Source of the DNA: Bacilli bacterium
Lineage (GTDB): Bacteria; Bacillota; Bacilli; Bacillales; Amphibacillaceae
Assembly (NCBI GenBank): GCA_012838505.1
Contig: DUPD01000051.1
Span: forward strand, 1 to 60,136
Reading direction: 5' to 3'
DNA: 60,136 bases
Part shown: one piece after another, positions 1 to 8,500 of the stretch
How the letters are laid out: each line of letters opens with the position of its first letter
How positions within the stretch are numbered: the first letter of the stretch is position 1
Made by a program: the position numbers and the translations under genes
The notes under the pieces: model-generated
Database searches by the model: none
What the model was told of the DNA's origin: nothing
Seen by the model: only the letters and a program-made list of their open reading frames with translations

Positions 1-124
1 GAACTATATGTTCTGCCCTATGAGGGGTAATGAGATACCCTCATCTTGAGGACTGTTCAAAACAGAAATGGACTGCGAACGCTTAGTCACTCAAGAATCC
101 CATTGCTTTAGCTGTGGGAGTCTC
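1..124 (+). mobile_element. Right end of an IS200/IS605-family element with the omega-RNA (reRNA) scaffold region
   Basis: The first 124 bases do not resemble htrA and end in a hairpin (TCCCAT, loop, GTGGGA around 98-119) followed by TCTCAA. This is typical of the right ends of IS605-type elements carrying tnpB, where the 3' part of tnpB and the right end are transcribed as the TnpB guide RNA. GC-rich short stems at 17-45 fit the structured scaffold. The tnpB gene itself would lie to the left, outside the window. The bases just after position 124 would be the guide and match the interrupted htrA. I identified this by pattern; the exact boundary is inferred from where htrA homology resumes. 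Confidence 0.6.
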
Positions 125-313
125 AATCCAGCTGATTATGCAGGCTTACAAACATATGATGTTATCGTTGAGCTTGATGGCGAGCCGGTTCATACAATTG
201 TTGACTTAAGGAAGTTTTTATATCAACAAAAAGAGCCAGGTGATGAAATGGTGATTGATTATTATCGATCCGGTGAGGCACAACAAGTAATCGTTGAATT
301 AACTAAACAATGA
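125..313 (+). pseudogene. htrA: htrA/yyxA 3' fragment: C-terminal PDZ domain of a trypsin-like serine protease
   Basis: The 62 codons after the IS605 junction encode the end of a PDZ domain: NPADYAGLQ, then a YDVIVELDG strand and a final VIVEL strand. In HtrA proteases this domain follows the membrane anchor and the His-Asp-Ser protease domain and binds substrate C-termini. Everything upstream is replaced by the mobile element, so the gene is disrupted, although the N-terminal part may survive left of the window. An in-frame ATG at 68 lies in the element and would give an 81-residue peptide that is unlikely to matter. In Bacillaceae htrA (yyxA) usually precedes rlmH; here rlmH lies about 15 kb away. 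Confidence 0.75.
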
Positions 314-328
314 AATAGCTAAGTCTAA

Positions 329-359
329 AAAGAGTTAGATTGAACTAGCTCTTTTTTTG
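329..359 (+). terminator. Intrinsic terminator of htrA
   Basis: AGAGTTAG and CTAGCTCT form a short stem followed by a run of seven T, 16 bases after the htrA stop. Confidence 0.8.
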
Positions 360-398
360 TTATCTTATTGGGGACAAGTTCAATAGTTATTAACAGCC

Positions 399-573
399 TG
401 TGCATAACCTTGTGTGTAACTTTCAATATGTAGTAGAGAACGCTTATTCTCACACAAAATAAGTTGTTAATTCGTCTGAATAAAGAGATTTTTTGTGGAA
501 AAGATGTGATTATCTTGTGGAAATCTAGTGTATAATCCGTTTATAGAGTAATTGTGGATCAAATTGTTGATAA
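399..573 (+). promoter_or_regulatory. Cluster of six DnaA-box-like 9-mers
   Basis: Six same-oriented near matches to TGTGGATAA lie within 175 bases: 399 TGTGCATAA, 411 TGTGTGTAA, 494 TGTGGAAAA, 516 TGTGGAAAT, 553 TGTGGATCA and 565 TGTTGATAA, each with one or two mismatches. A TATAAT at 531-536 lies inside the cluster and may be the -10 of a promoter that once served rlmH. A DnaA-box cluster beside yydA (rlmH) is known in B. subtilis and helps control initiation; equivalence here is inference. Apart from this cluster I see nothing in 360-590. Confidence 0.5.
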
Positions 574-592
574 CATTAAGGGGATTTTTAAA

Positions 593-630
593 AAGCAGTA
601 CAAGGTAATGAAGACTACCTTGTACTGCTT
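593..630 (-). terminator. Intrinsic terminator after the sugar-binding lipoprotein gene
   Basis: A perfect 15-bp inverted repeat (AAGCAGTACAAGGTA) with an 8-base loop; on the minus strand it runs into TTTTTAAAAA. It lies 67 bases past the stop at 697. Confidence 0.85.
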
Positions 631-696
631 ATGTTTTAAAGATTAAATCAGATAAAAATAAAAATGATTAGTCGGTCTTTAATTAGAGTGACAATA

Positions 697-2070
697 CTAT
701 TCTCCCCATACCTCATCAATTGCTGCTTGGAAAGATGGCCCGTACGACTCAATTAATGTTGAAATATTGACGCCATCACTTAATTCTCCAGTAAAGTCAT
801 AGTATGGCATTGATGGATAGTAGTCAATTTGCTCAATAACTTGGAAGCTTTCAACAGCTTTTCTTGCGTTATTAATGTCATCTTCGTTGTTAAAGTGTGT
901 TTCAAAGCTTGCTTGTTCTGGATAGTCATAGATTGACTCAATGTCGTACATTTTCTCCCATAGATAAACGATCTTATCTGGATCTTCTACAGCACTTGGA
1001 ATTGTGTAGTAGTTAGGAATTGTAATGTGTGTTTGATAACTAGATGCACTTGGTCCCATTGGGAATGGCAAGAACCCAATATCGTGATCAGGTAGCCCAT
1101 CATTGAAGTCAGCCATTTCATAATCCTGGCCAACATACATCAATGTATTACCTTCTAAGAAGAATTGTTTTGGTTCTGTCCAATCTCCACCTTCAGTTGG
1201 ACGTGCAATACCATCACCCAGTGCGGAGATGAATTCCATTACTTCAATCGTTGCTGGATCTTCAAGTGTTTGTTGACCATCACGAACGATTGCAGCTTCG
1301 TTAGCAGCTAGTGCTTGAACGAAAATACCTGATGTTGCAAGCCCCCAAGTATCAACATTACCATCATTGTCAGTATCTTGATTCGCGGATTCAGCAACTG
1401 CTTTAAATGTTTCCCAATTCCAATCATTACTATCAACATATGCTTGTAATGGATCTAAATTTAATTCATTCATTAACGTCCGATTATAGAATACACCACC
1501 AGCAGCTCCTGCAGCGCCAATTCGGAAACCATACCCACGACCTTCATATTCTGAGTGTTGCTCAGTATATTGTAAAACAAATGAATTTTCATTGACAACA
1601 TACTCATCAACTGGATGGAATAAATCTTGTTTTGTTAATGTTGGGATCATCCAAGGTCTTGGAAGTCTAATAATATCTCCAAGCGGTGCACCAGCAAGTA
1701 ATGAAGCTGTTACACTTTCTTGAATTTCACCGTAATCAACAATGACATATTCAATATCAAAATTATGTTTTTCTTTTAATGCTTCAATGTTTTCTGAAAT
1801 CGCAATACTATCTGGACTGCCTTCACCTACTGCTTCGTCATACCATGAAACAAGTTTAATCGTTCTTCCGCCTAAGTCAAAGTCCATTTCAGGTGTTTGC
1901 TCATAATCAACTTCTGGTGTTACATCTTCTTCTTCAACATCATCTGTAACTTCTTCAGTTGTTCCTGTGTCATCGGTATCAGGATCATCAGTTACGGTGT
2001 CATCAGTGTTACCACAAGCTACCAGTGTGAATATAAGAACAAATAAAATAGCCAGCATCCATTTTTTCAC
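697..2070 (-). CDS. ABC sugar transporter substrate-binding lipoprotein (family 1)
   Basis: A 457-residue extracellular solute-binding protein. The N-terminus has a signal peptide and lipobox ending VACGN, with Cys19 to be lipidated. It is followed by an acidic, threonine-rich linker of about 40 residues, then the binding fold starting near GGRTIKLVSW. The start is GTG, placed by GGGGGT seven bases upstream; an ATG four codons later is an alternative. No permease or ATPase gene is adjacent, so it depends on unlinked components or is left over from a decayed locus. The neighbouring GH43 gene suggests a plant-polysaccharide oligomer as ligand. A perfect cre site and a palindrome upstream predict CcpA repression plus a local regulator. 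Confidence 0.8.
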   Translation of the reverse strand: MKKWMLAILFVLIFTLVACGNTDDTVTDDPDTDDTGTTEEVTDDVEEEDVTPEVDYEQTPEMDFDLGGRTIKLVSWYDEAVGEGSPDSIAISENIEALKEKHNFDIEYVIVDYGEIQESVTASLLAGAPLGDIIRLPRPWMIPTLTKQDLFHPVDEYVVNENSFVLQYTEQHSEYEGRGYGFRIGAAGAAGGVFYNRTLMNELNLDPLQAYVDSNDWNWETFKAVAESANQDTDNDGNVDTWGLATSGIFVQALAANEAAIVRDGQQTLEDPATIEVMEFISALGDGIARPTEGGDWTEPKQFFLEGNTLMYVGQDYEMADFNDGLPDHDIGFLPFPMGPSASSYQTHITIPNYYTIPSAVEDPDKIVYLWEKMYDIESIYDYPEQASFETHFNNEDDINNARKAVESFQVIEQIDYYPSMPYYDFTGELSDGVNISTLIESYGPSFQAAIDEVWGE

Positions 2071-2160
2071 TTTAATACCCCCAAAAGTATATTAGCTGCG
2101 AAATCATTCTATTTTGATAATAACCTCCTGTAAGTATTGATTTCGTCATCTCACACCAAA

Positions 2161-2174
2161 TGATAGCGCTTTCA
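2161..2174 (-). promoter_or_regulatory. Catabolite response element (cre)
   Basis: TGATAGCGCTTTCA matches the CcpA consensus TGWNANCGNTNWCA at every position, 91 bases upstream of the lipoprotein gene start. Confidence 0.75.
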
Positions 2175-2206
2175 TAAAAAATAACCACAGGACAAAAGCT
2201 ATTTGA

Positions 2207-2218
2207 TTAACCGGTTAA
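2207..2218. promoter_or_regulatory. Perfect palindromic operator candidate
   Basis: TTAACCGGTTAA is a perfect 12-bp palindrome with a central CG, the form of LacI-family operators. It lies between the GH43 terminator and the binding-protein gene. The regulator is not in the window. Confidence 0.4.
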
Positions 2219-2244
2219 ACTCTAGATTTGTGATCAACTGTTGA

Positions 2245-2303
2245 TTTTTAAAAAGAAAAACAAGTACCTATCGATCATGAAAATAAATCGACAAATACTT
2301 GTT
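2245..2303 (-). terminator. Terminator after the GH43 gene
   Basis: AACAAGTA and TACTTGTT, extended by ATCGAT/ATCGA pairings, form a hairpin at 2259-2303. On the minus strand it is followed by TTTTTCTTTTTAAAAA. It separates the GH43 gene from the lipoprotein gene, which therefore needs its own promoter. Confidence 0.65.
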
Positions 2304-2450
2304 ATAAAATTAATTATATAATTGTTGTTAATCTATAAAATATCCCGTCGCGACGCCAAAACACTTTGCTCACGTTACTCTCGCAGATGTCTCAGTATTT
2401 TAATTACGCTGAAGTTGCTCTTACATTTTAATGTACAGTTTTGATTAACT

Positions 2451-3980
2451 TTATTTTGTTTTTTTAATATCGATCCATTCAAAGTCAGCATAACCTGGTT
2501 CTTTTGCTGTAGATGTTGTATAAATACCTAATGTACAACCAACAAATCCGCCAGCAACTTCAGTACTTAGATAGTGTGAATCAATTTCTTCGGCAATTAC
2601 GATCTCTTTGCCATTGATTTGGCAGATTCCTTTCACTTTTTGACCAGAACCAACAAGTTCTAAGATAATATCTTTTTCAGTAATTACTTCTGAGCCAACA
2701 ACAGTCTCTTCGCCGTTGATCAATGTAATCATTTTAACGACTGTTTGCTTGTCTTCTTCAACTGCTACGAGGCGAATTGAATATTTATCATTTTGTAAAA
2801 TAACAAGTCCAGCTTCTCCACCCACTGTTAATGCTAATTCAACACGAGTTGATAGTTTGTACCACATAGATTGTTGACGTAAACTCATGAATGTTGGTGA
2901 AGCAAGGTCTTGAATTGTTTTTTCAGTTGGGTGTAGACGCATCCAACCCTCTCTTACTTCATTATCATAGTTCTTCATCTCTGGATTTCGTAAGAACATA
3001 AATTCAGGCTTAATTGTTTCAAATGTATACGTTTCTGGGTGCTCAACAGGAACTAATGGTAGTTTATGATCTTGAACTTCAAGTAAACGACCTTCACCTG
3101 GGTTAACAACTGGCCAGCCATCTTCCCAAACAACTTCAGCTAAGAATGTTTCACGACCAAGGTTACTATAACCATCAAAAATTCGGCTTGCCAGTAATGT
3201 GATGTACCATTTTCCGTCTGGCGTTTCAACGAAGTCACCGTGTCCAACATTATGAACAGGGAAGTCTTTACCAAGATGACGGTGTGTTAACATTGGATTA
3301 TTTTTGTTACCAATATAGGCGCCATCAACTTTTTCACTACGAGCAACCGTACAAGCGTGGTTGAATCCTGTTCCACCTTCTGCGATTAATAAGTAGTAGT
3401 AACCATCTTTTTTATAAATATGTGGTGCTTCTGGCCAGATTGCAGTATGAAGTGCACCTTTCCAAAGCGCTGTACTTACGCCCGTTAATTGCATTGTTTC
3501 TAGGTCAAATTCTTGTAACCAAACTTCCCAGTCACCATTATATTTTGGTCCTTCTGGGTTTGGACGCGTTCCAACATAATAACATTTTCCATCATCATCA
3601 AAGAAAAGACTTGGATCAATACCAGGTGCATTATCAATGTAATAGGGCTCAGACCATGGTCCAGCCGGGTCTGTAGCAGTAACTAAGAAGTTTCCACCAT
3701 AAGTAACGTTTGTTGTAATCATATAGAATGTGCCATCATTGTAACGGATACATGGTGCAAAGATTCCGCCTGAGTGTTCTGCGTTAGGAAGTGGTAATTG
3801 CTTTTCGGTATGTAATGCATTACCGATTTGCTTCCAGTTAACAAGGTCTTTACTGTGATAAACAGGTACACCAGGGAAATATGCAAAAGTTGAGGTAACA
3901 AGATAATAATCGTCTCCAACTGCACACACTGAAGGATCGGGTGAGAAACCTTCTAATACAGGGTTCGTAAATTTGCTCAT
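2451..3980 (-). CDS. Glycoside hydrolase family 43 (beta-xylosidase / alpha-L-arabinofuranosidase type)
   Basis: A 509-residue cytoplasmic enzyme with no signal peptide. The five-bladed propeller carries the three GH43 acidic residues: Asp15 (FSPDPS, general base), an Asp in GIDPSLF near 125 (pKa modulator) and a Glu in WPEAPH near 187 (general acid). The HNVGHGDFVETPDG segment is also typical. The last 190 or so residues form the accessory beta-sandwich found in XynB-like enzymes. It would release xylose or arabinose from imported oligosaccharides. The start is ATG with AGGAG ten bases upstream. A divergent AraC regulator next to it probably controls it. Which sugar is removed cannot be read from the sequence. 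Confidence 0.85.
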   Translation of the reverse strand: MSKFTNPVLEGFSPDPSVCAVGDDYYLVTSTFAYFPGVPVYHSKDLVNWKQIGNALHTEKQLPLPNAEHSGGIFAPCIRYNDGTFYMITTNVTYGGNFLVTATDPAGPWSEPYYIDNAPGIDPSLFFDDDGKCYYVGTRPNPEGPKYNGDWEVWLQEFDLETMQLTGVSTALWKGALHTAIWPEAPHIYKKDGYYYLLIAEGGTGFNHACTVARSEKVDGAYIGNKNNPMLTHRHLGKDFPVHNVGHGDFVETPDGKWYITLLASRIFDGYSNLGRETFLAEVVWEDGWPVVNPGEGRLLEVQDHKLPLVPVEHPETYTFETIKPEFMFLRNPEMKNYDNEVREGWMRLHPTEKTIQDLASPTFMSLRQQSMWYKLSTRVELALTVGGEAGLVILQNDKYSIRLVAVEEDKQTVVKMITLINGEETVVGSEVITEKDIILELVGSGQKVKGICQINGKEIVIAEEIDSHYLSTEVAGGFVGCTLGIYTTSTAKEPGYADFEWIDIKKTK

Positions 3981-4184
3981 TAAAAATTCTCCTTTGTTAA
4001 ATTCATTTTGTGATAAATTAAGTAGATTGAATCAACTGTGTTAATTGTATAATTCTTTTAACTCCTCTTGAACGGTCAAATCAATGACGGAATCAGTTAA
4101 ATGCGTACTAAGCTGATCTAATTCACCTTTACCATAAGCTAAATTAATAATGCAGCTTATACGGACATTGTAGTGTGAAACCAC

Positions 4185-5027
4185 TTGAAAAAACAAGACA
4201 TTATCTATATAGTAATAGACAAAAAACATAAGGGGTTGAGAAAAATTATTGAATTTCAACATGATCATTACGGAGAAGATTTGGCTGTTTTTCAGTTTCA
4301 TCCAGAATCATTAACTTATCCAGAGCACTTACATCGAAGCTTTGAGCTAATTATCTGTAAACAAGGTCACAGTGTTTTGAACATTAATCAAATGTCTTAT
4401 TCCCTGACTAAAGGTGATGTTGCTCTAATCCTACCTTTTCAGACACATTTTATTGAGACTCCGATCCAATCTAGATTGGATATCCTGATCTTTTCACCAG
4501 AGTATACTGAAGATTTTTATACAAAGACGGAATATATGGCTTTTGATAACCCGATTATTTCATTACCAGATCAACAAATTCAACAGCTTCATGAGCCATT
4601 GTTTAATACTGACTCGTATTACTATCGAAAGTCAGCCCTTTATCAAATTTTGTATCAGTTTGAAAAGAAGACAACACTAGTTCATGCAAGAAGTAATCAA
4701 GGTTTAATTGCTCAATTACTCATTTATATTGAAAATAATTTTCATGACAATCTTAAGTTGGATCAATTGAGTGAGGCGCTAGGTTATAGTAGTGTCTATG
4801 TTTCAAAGCTTATCTCAGATCATTTAAACAGCACCTTTCCAGGTCTCTTAAACTATTCACGAGTTAACCATGCTTGTTTTTTATTAAAAAATTCTAGCTA
4901 CTCGATTACAGAAATCTCGGATAAATCAGGTTTTCAAAATGCGAGAACATTTAATCGAAACTTTCGAAAATTAATTGGCATGACACCGAAGGACTATCGT
5001 CAAAAGCACATTCACCAGACAGAGTAA
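4185..5027 (+). CDS. AraC-family transcriptional regulator
   Basis: About 265-280 residues. The N-terminal half is a cupin sensing domain (PEHLHRSFELI, then GDVALILPFQTH). The C-terminal hundred residues hold the two helix-turn-helix motifs of AraC (LSEALGYSSVYVSKLI and ITEISDKSGFQNARTFNRNF) and end with the usual GMTPKDYR. It is divergent from the GH43 gene and probably its regulator. The start is uncertain: the only in-frame candidates are TTG at 4185, without a clear ribosome binding site, and TTG at 4236, directly after AAGGGG with almost no spacing. The first conserved residues begin near IIEFQHDHYG. Confidence 0.85.
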   Translation: MKKQDIIYIVIDKKHKGLRKIIEFQHDHYGEDLAVFQFHPESLTYPEHLHRSFELIICKQGHSVLNINQMSYSLTKGDVALILPFQTHFIETPIQSRLDILIFSPEYTEDFYTKTEYMAFDNPIISLPDQQIQQLHEPLFNTDSYYYRKSALYQILYQFEKKTTLVHARSNQGLIAQLLIYIENNFHDNLKLDQLSEALGYSSVYVSKLISDHLNSTFPGLLNYSRVNHACFLLKNSSYSITEISDKSGFQNARTFNRNFRKLIGMTPKDYRQKHIHQTE

Positions 5028-5037
5028 ATTAAAATAG

Positions 5038-5084
5038 TGGTTGCGCTTTCAATTATTTGATCTATAATCAAAAGAAAAAAGGAG
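5038..5084 (+). promoter_or_regulatory. Promoter with overlapping cre-like site
   Basis: TTGCGC (5041-5046) and TATAAT (5063-5068) are 16 bases apart, followed by AAAGGAG. TGGTTGCGCTTTCA (5038-5051) overlaps the -35 and differs from the cre consensus at two positions. It now drives only the chimeric pseudogene. Confidence 0.6.
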
Positions 5085-5091
5085 CATAAAC

Positions 5092-5612
5092 ATGGCAATT
5101 GCAAATATTGAGTACCTTTCACAAGCATTACAACGTACAGTAACGTTCCATCTCATCTTAATATGTGGGCACGTTTGAGAGAAGGCGAATTGGCATATCA
5201 AAACGTTGTTCAATTATTAAAATCATCAACCCTACCAAACTTATTTGATAATCACCCACCGTTCCAAATTGATGGTAACTTTGGTGGTATTGCTGGAATT
5301 GCAGAAATGTTAGTTCAGAGTCATCAGAACGCGATCGATTTATTACCTTCATTACCGCAAGACTGGTCAAGCGGTTATGTAAGAGGGGTTCGAGCAAGAG
5401 GTGGTTATGAGTTAGAGATGGAATGGGAAGCGATGAAGCTGAAATGGGTTAAAATTAAAGCGACAAAAACCGGACTAGTCAGTTTGAATTTAGCAACTGA
5501 AGGTACACTCGCATTTCAAGATCAAGAAAGTACATTTGAAGCGGTCACAAACGGAGACTACCAATTTCAAGTCGAAGCAGGAAAAACTTATTCCCTAATC
5601 AATGAAGCTTAG
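5092..5612 (+). pseudogene. Deletion chimera: esterase gene start fused to GH95 alpha-L-fucosidase 3' end
   Basis: The ATG at 5092 has a good ribosome binding site and encodes the start of an EstA-type alpha/beta-hydrolase ([15 protein letters not shown]). After about 18 codons the sequence switches to another frame that encodes the C-terminal part of a GH95 fucosidase ([41 protein letters not shown]), ending at 5612. The first frame stops at 5178. The switch lies around 5141-5155. The 149-residue GH95 remnant has an in-frame ATG at 5163 but lacks the catalytic domain core, so no active enzyme is expected. The arrangement is best explained by one deletion that removed the genes between. Confidence 0.8.
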
Positions 5613-5642
5613 GAAATGATCAGCTTGCGTGCGATCGCACAC

Positions 5643-5690
5643 AAAAACCCGAACTCGATTGATTTCATATCAATATCTGTTCGGGTTTTT
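5643..5690. terminator. Bidirectional terminator between convergent genes
   Basis: AAAAACCCGAAC and GTTCGGGTTTTT form a long stem with A and T tracts on the two sides, serving the GH95 remnant and the convergent aldo/keto reductase. Confidence 0.85.
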
Positions 5691-5716
5691 ATAATTGAAT
5701 GAAGCTAACGACAGTT

Positions 5717-6712
5717 CTACTCAGCCATGATTTTATCGATTGAGTCTAGCTCGTCTTGGGTAAAGTCTAGCTTGTCTAAGGCTGCCACATTTTCTTCAAT
5801 TTGGCTGACGCGACTTGCGCCAATTAAAGCAGACGCAACAGTCTCTTGGCGTAAAACCCAAGCTAACGCCATCTGGGCAAGTGATTGTCCACGCTCTTTG
5901 GCAAGCTGATTTAACTCGATTACTTTTGCTAATTTTTCTTCAGAAATATCTTCGCGATTTAAGAATGGAATGTGTTTTTTAGCCGCTCGTGAATCCTCAG
6001 GAATACCTTTTAAATACTTACTTGTTAGTAGCCCCTGCGCAAGTGGAACATAAGCAATCGCGCTAGCTCCAACATTTGAAAGGACATCCGTTAAGCCATC
6101 CTCAATCCAACGTTCAAAAATTGAATATGAAGGTTGGTGAATAATGAATGGTGTTTTTTGTTCCCGCAGAATGTCAGCAGCTGCTTTTGTCTGCTCAGCA
6201 CTATAATTAGACAACCCAACGTATAAAGCCTTCCCTTGACGAACAATTAAATCAAGCGCAGCCATCGTTTCTTCTAATGGTGTATCTGGATCAGGTCTGT
6301 GATGATAGAATATATCAACATAATCAAGATCCATCCGCTTTAAGCTCTGATCTAAACTGGAAACTAAATACTTTTTAGAACCAAAATCACCGTAAGGACC
6401 TGGCCACATATAATAACCAGCTTTTGATGAAATAATTAATTCATCACGATAACTAGCTAAGTCTTTTTTCAAAATCCGGCCAAAATTTTCTTCAGCAGCA
6501 CCTGCTGGTGGTCCATAATTATTCGCTAAATCAAAATGGGTAATGCCTAAATCAAAAGCACGTGTAATTAAAGCTCTTTGATTTGTTAATGGGTCTGATT
6601 CACCAAAATTATGCCACAGCCCTAATGAAATCGCTGGTAGCTTTAATCCGGAACGTCCAACACGATTGTAAATCATTGATTGGTAACGATCATTTGCCGG
6701 TAAATAGCTCAA
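5717..6712 (-). CDS. Aldo/keto reductase, YghZ (AKR14) type
   Basis: A 331-residue NADPH-dependent (beta/alpha)8 reductase. The catalytic tetrad is visible: Asp and Tyr in FDLANNYGP, Lys in SSKAG and His in FYHHRPD. The start (YNRVGRSGLKLPAISLGLWH) and the NNYGPPAGAAEENFG segment are characteristic of YghZ-like enzymes, which reduce L-glyceraldehyde 3-phosphate and other short aldehydes such as methylglyoxal. Length is normal for the family. It stands alone as a single-gene unit between a bidirectional terminator and a divergent permease. A GGAGG sits just before the ATG. Confidence 0.88.
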   Translation of the reverse strand: MSYLPANDRYQSMIYNRVGRSGLKLPAISLGLWHNFGESDPLTNQRALITRAFDLGITHFDLANNYGPPAGAAEENFGRILKKDLASYRDELIISSKAGYYMWPGPYGDFGSKKYLVSSLDQSLKRMDLDYVDIFYHHRPDPDTPLEETMAALDLIVRQGKALYVGLSNYSAEQTKAAADILREQKTPFIIHQPSYSIFERWIEDGLTDVLSNVGASAIAYVPLAQGLLTSKYLKGIPEDSRAAKKHIPFLNREDISEEKLAKVIELNQLAKERGQSLAQMALAWVLRQETVASALIGASRVSQIEENVAALDKLDFTQDELDSIDKIMAE

Positions 6713-6833
6713 AAAAATACCTCCTTTAAATCATCTTTTGACTCTAATTTTAAGTGTCACGTACGATAAGTGCAAATATTAACCATTCATTTTCAACTAA
6801 TCAAATTAAATCTAATAAAATCATACCTTATAG

Positions 6834-6881
6834 TTTACAAAGTAGGTAATTTCAAGTATTCTATCATTGAAATCGTTATCA
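6834..6881 (+). promoter_or_regulatory. Promoter with downstream perfect cre
   Basis: TTTACA (6834-6839) and TATTCT (6857-6862) are 17 bases apart. TGAAATCGTTATCA (6868-6881) fits the cre consensus at every position and lies at the expected transcription start, so CcpA would block transcription when a preferred sugar is present. The site also resembles half of a Fur box; the cre fit is better. Confidence 0.65.
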
Positions 6882-6902
6882 TTATTTTTTTGGAGGTATG
6901 TT

Positions 6903-8441
6903 ATGGAATTTATGATTGAACAGTTTTCAAGTATCAATTTATTAAGTCAGTTTTGGATTTCCTTGTTCCTAATTATTCCGATCGTTTTAATTGCCAGAAC
7001 CGTCGTTGCAGGAACGCGCTATTCCCCAATATTGATTGTGGTCATTTTCGGTTTAGCGATGGGCTTTATACTGGTCGAAACAGGTGTTGCAGAGCCAGGA
7101 ATCGGATCGTTTCCGATGATTAATATGATTGCTTCATCTACAATTATCGCCTTAGTTGTAACCTTCTTTGTCGGGGGACAAGAGTTACGAAAAATGCTTT
7201 CAAAAAAATCGGAAGAAAATGAGGAGATGGTTATACCTTCAGATGAAGAATCAGTTCTTGGAACAACACGCACGCAAATCGTGATGATTATCCGAGCTTT
7301 TTTCTTACTGATTGGAATTGAGGGTGCAACAAGAGCTTTAATCGGTCAAAGTGAAAGTGCACTAAGTGAAGTTTACCCACTGATTGCTTATATTGGGCTT
7401 GTCGGTGCAGTTATCTTCATCGATAACCGCGCGACGATCACTAATAAACCTTTGTACATCAGAAAAGGCATTATTGAGATTATTGGAATTATAATTGTTT
7501 TATATTTGTCGAGTTTGATTTCTCAGTGGATCGTTCCAATCATTGCGTTACCACAAATATTTTTTACAATGGTTATTTCCTCAGTGGCAGGTGCCTTACT
7601 TTACCGATGGTCACTTGGCCCAACGATAAAAGCGCTACTATTCGCAGGGATTCCAGTCGTTTTAGCTGGGAACTTTATGGTTGGTGGTTCACGAATAAGT
7701 GATGCTTTCTTAGCTGAAGGAGTAACGTCTGTTTTAGCATACAGCTTTTTTGGCCAACTCTTCTTTATGTTTGGTGGCATTGCATTGATGATGTTTTTTG
7801 CAAAGACAGACCACATCAGAAATCTTGCACCTGGGATGGCGGGATCACTATCACATTCTGGTCTAACAGGTGCTTGTACAGCTGGTGATTTAGGAAAAGA
7901 AGCACAATTACGTGCGCCGATCATGGTAAATATGCCATTCTTCGGTCATATTTTTGTTTTCTCAATCTTGGCGATTAGTGCAGAGCAGGGTAGTCTTTGG
8001 ATTTGGCCCTCTGTTGTTGTCGTTCTAATCGGTGCAATTCTGACCTATATTTCCATGGCGGGTTTACGCAAAGCAAATGAAGATGATGCACCAGAGATCA
8101 AGGCATTAATGAAATTCTCATTTGGTTGGCAAGTCGTCTCCGTTTTTGGTGGCTTACTTATTTTAACCTTAGGCTCAATGCCATTAAATTATGCCGGTAT
8201 GGGAACGACATCAGCTTTATCACATTTTGGATTATTTGCGGCTACACAAGGTGGCATCTTTGGTACAGAGGCAGCAAGTTTAATTCCATTTGTTTTTTCG
8301 ATGCCGTTCTTAGTTCATCCAGTTGTTTTCTTTATGTTTGGTAAAGCAATGAAGAATAATGGGAGAATGCCAGTTAAGGCTGTATACATAATTACAGCGA
8401 TTGGTGCTATCGGTGTCTTAATCTCTGCCTTTATTCTTTAA
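6903..8441 (+). CDS. Polytopic membrane permease of unknown substrate
   Basis: 512 residues with about 12 hydrophobic segments spread over the whole length and a charged cytoplasmic loop near residues 98-125. I do not recognise the family with certainty. The segment SLSHSGLTGACTAGDLGKEA in the middle has the polar, glycine-rich look of a substrate or ion re-entrant loop, and a second SALSHFGLFAATQGG lies near the C-terminus, suggesting two inverted repeats as in secondary carriers of the glutamate or citrate symporter type. The start is placed at ATG 6903 behind GGAGGT. It is monocistronic and under a cre site, so uptake or export of a carbon source is likely. Confidence 0.6.
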   Translation: MEFMIEQFSSINLLSQFWISLFLIIPIVLIARTVVAGTRYSPILIVVIFGLAMGFILVETGVAEPGIGSFPMINMIASSTIIALVVTFFVGGQELRKMLSKKSEENEEMVIPSDEESVLGTTRTQIVMIIRAFFLLIGIEGATRALIGQSESALSEVYPLIAYIGLVGAVIFIDNRATITNKPLYIRKGIIEIIGIIIVLYLSSLISQWIVPIIALPQIFFTMVISSVAGALLYRWSLGPTIKALLFAGIPVVLAGNFMVGGSRISDAFLAEGVTSVLAYSFFGQLFFMFGGIALMMFFAKTDHIRNLAPGMAGSLSHSGLTGACTAGDLGKEAQLRAPIMVNMPFFGHIFVFSILAISAEQGSLWIWPSVVVVLIGAILTYISMAGLRKANEDDAPEIKALMKFSFGWQVVSVFGGLLILTLGSMPLNYAGMGTTSALSHFGLFAATQGGIFGTEAASLIPFVFSMPFLVHPVVFFMFGKAMKNNGRMPVKAVYIITAIGAIGVLISAFIL

Positions 8442-8454
8442 TTAAAAGAAATAA

Positions 8455-8490
8455 AAGCTTGCCCTACTTAAAAACTAGGGCAAGCTTTTT
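8455..8490. terminator. Bidirectional terminator
   Basis: AAGCTTGCCCTA and TAGGGCAAGCTT flank a 9-base loop and are followed by T; it serves the permease and the convergent gene at 8501. Confidence 0.88.
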
Positions 8491-8500
8491 CATGTACCAG

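Noticed and set aside
4041..4301. Minus-strand open frame of 86 codons between GH43 and the AraC gene; its last 35 codons have a protein-like composition
   Set aside because: It overlaps the AraC gene start in antisense, has no convincing ribosome binding site and I recognise no family. It could be the tail of a deleted gene, but support is too thin.
6868..6881. Fur box before the permease
   Set aside because: About 10 of 15 positions fit a Fur site, whereas the cre consensus fits completely.
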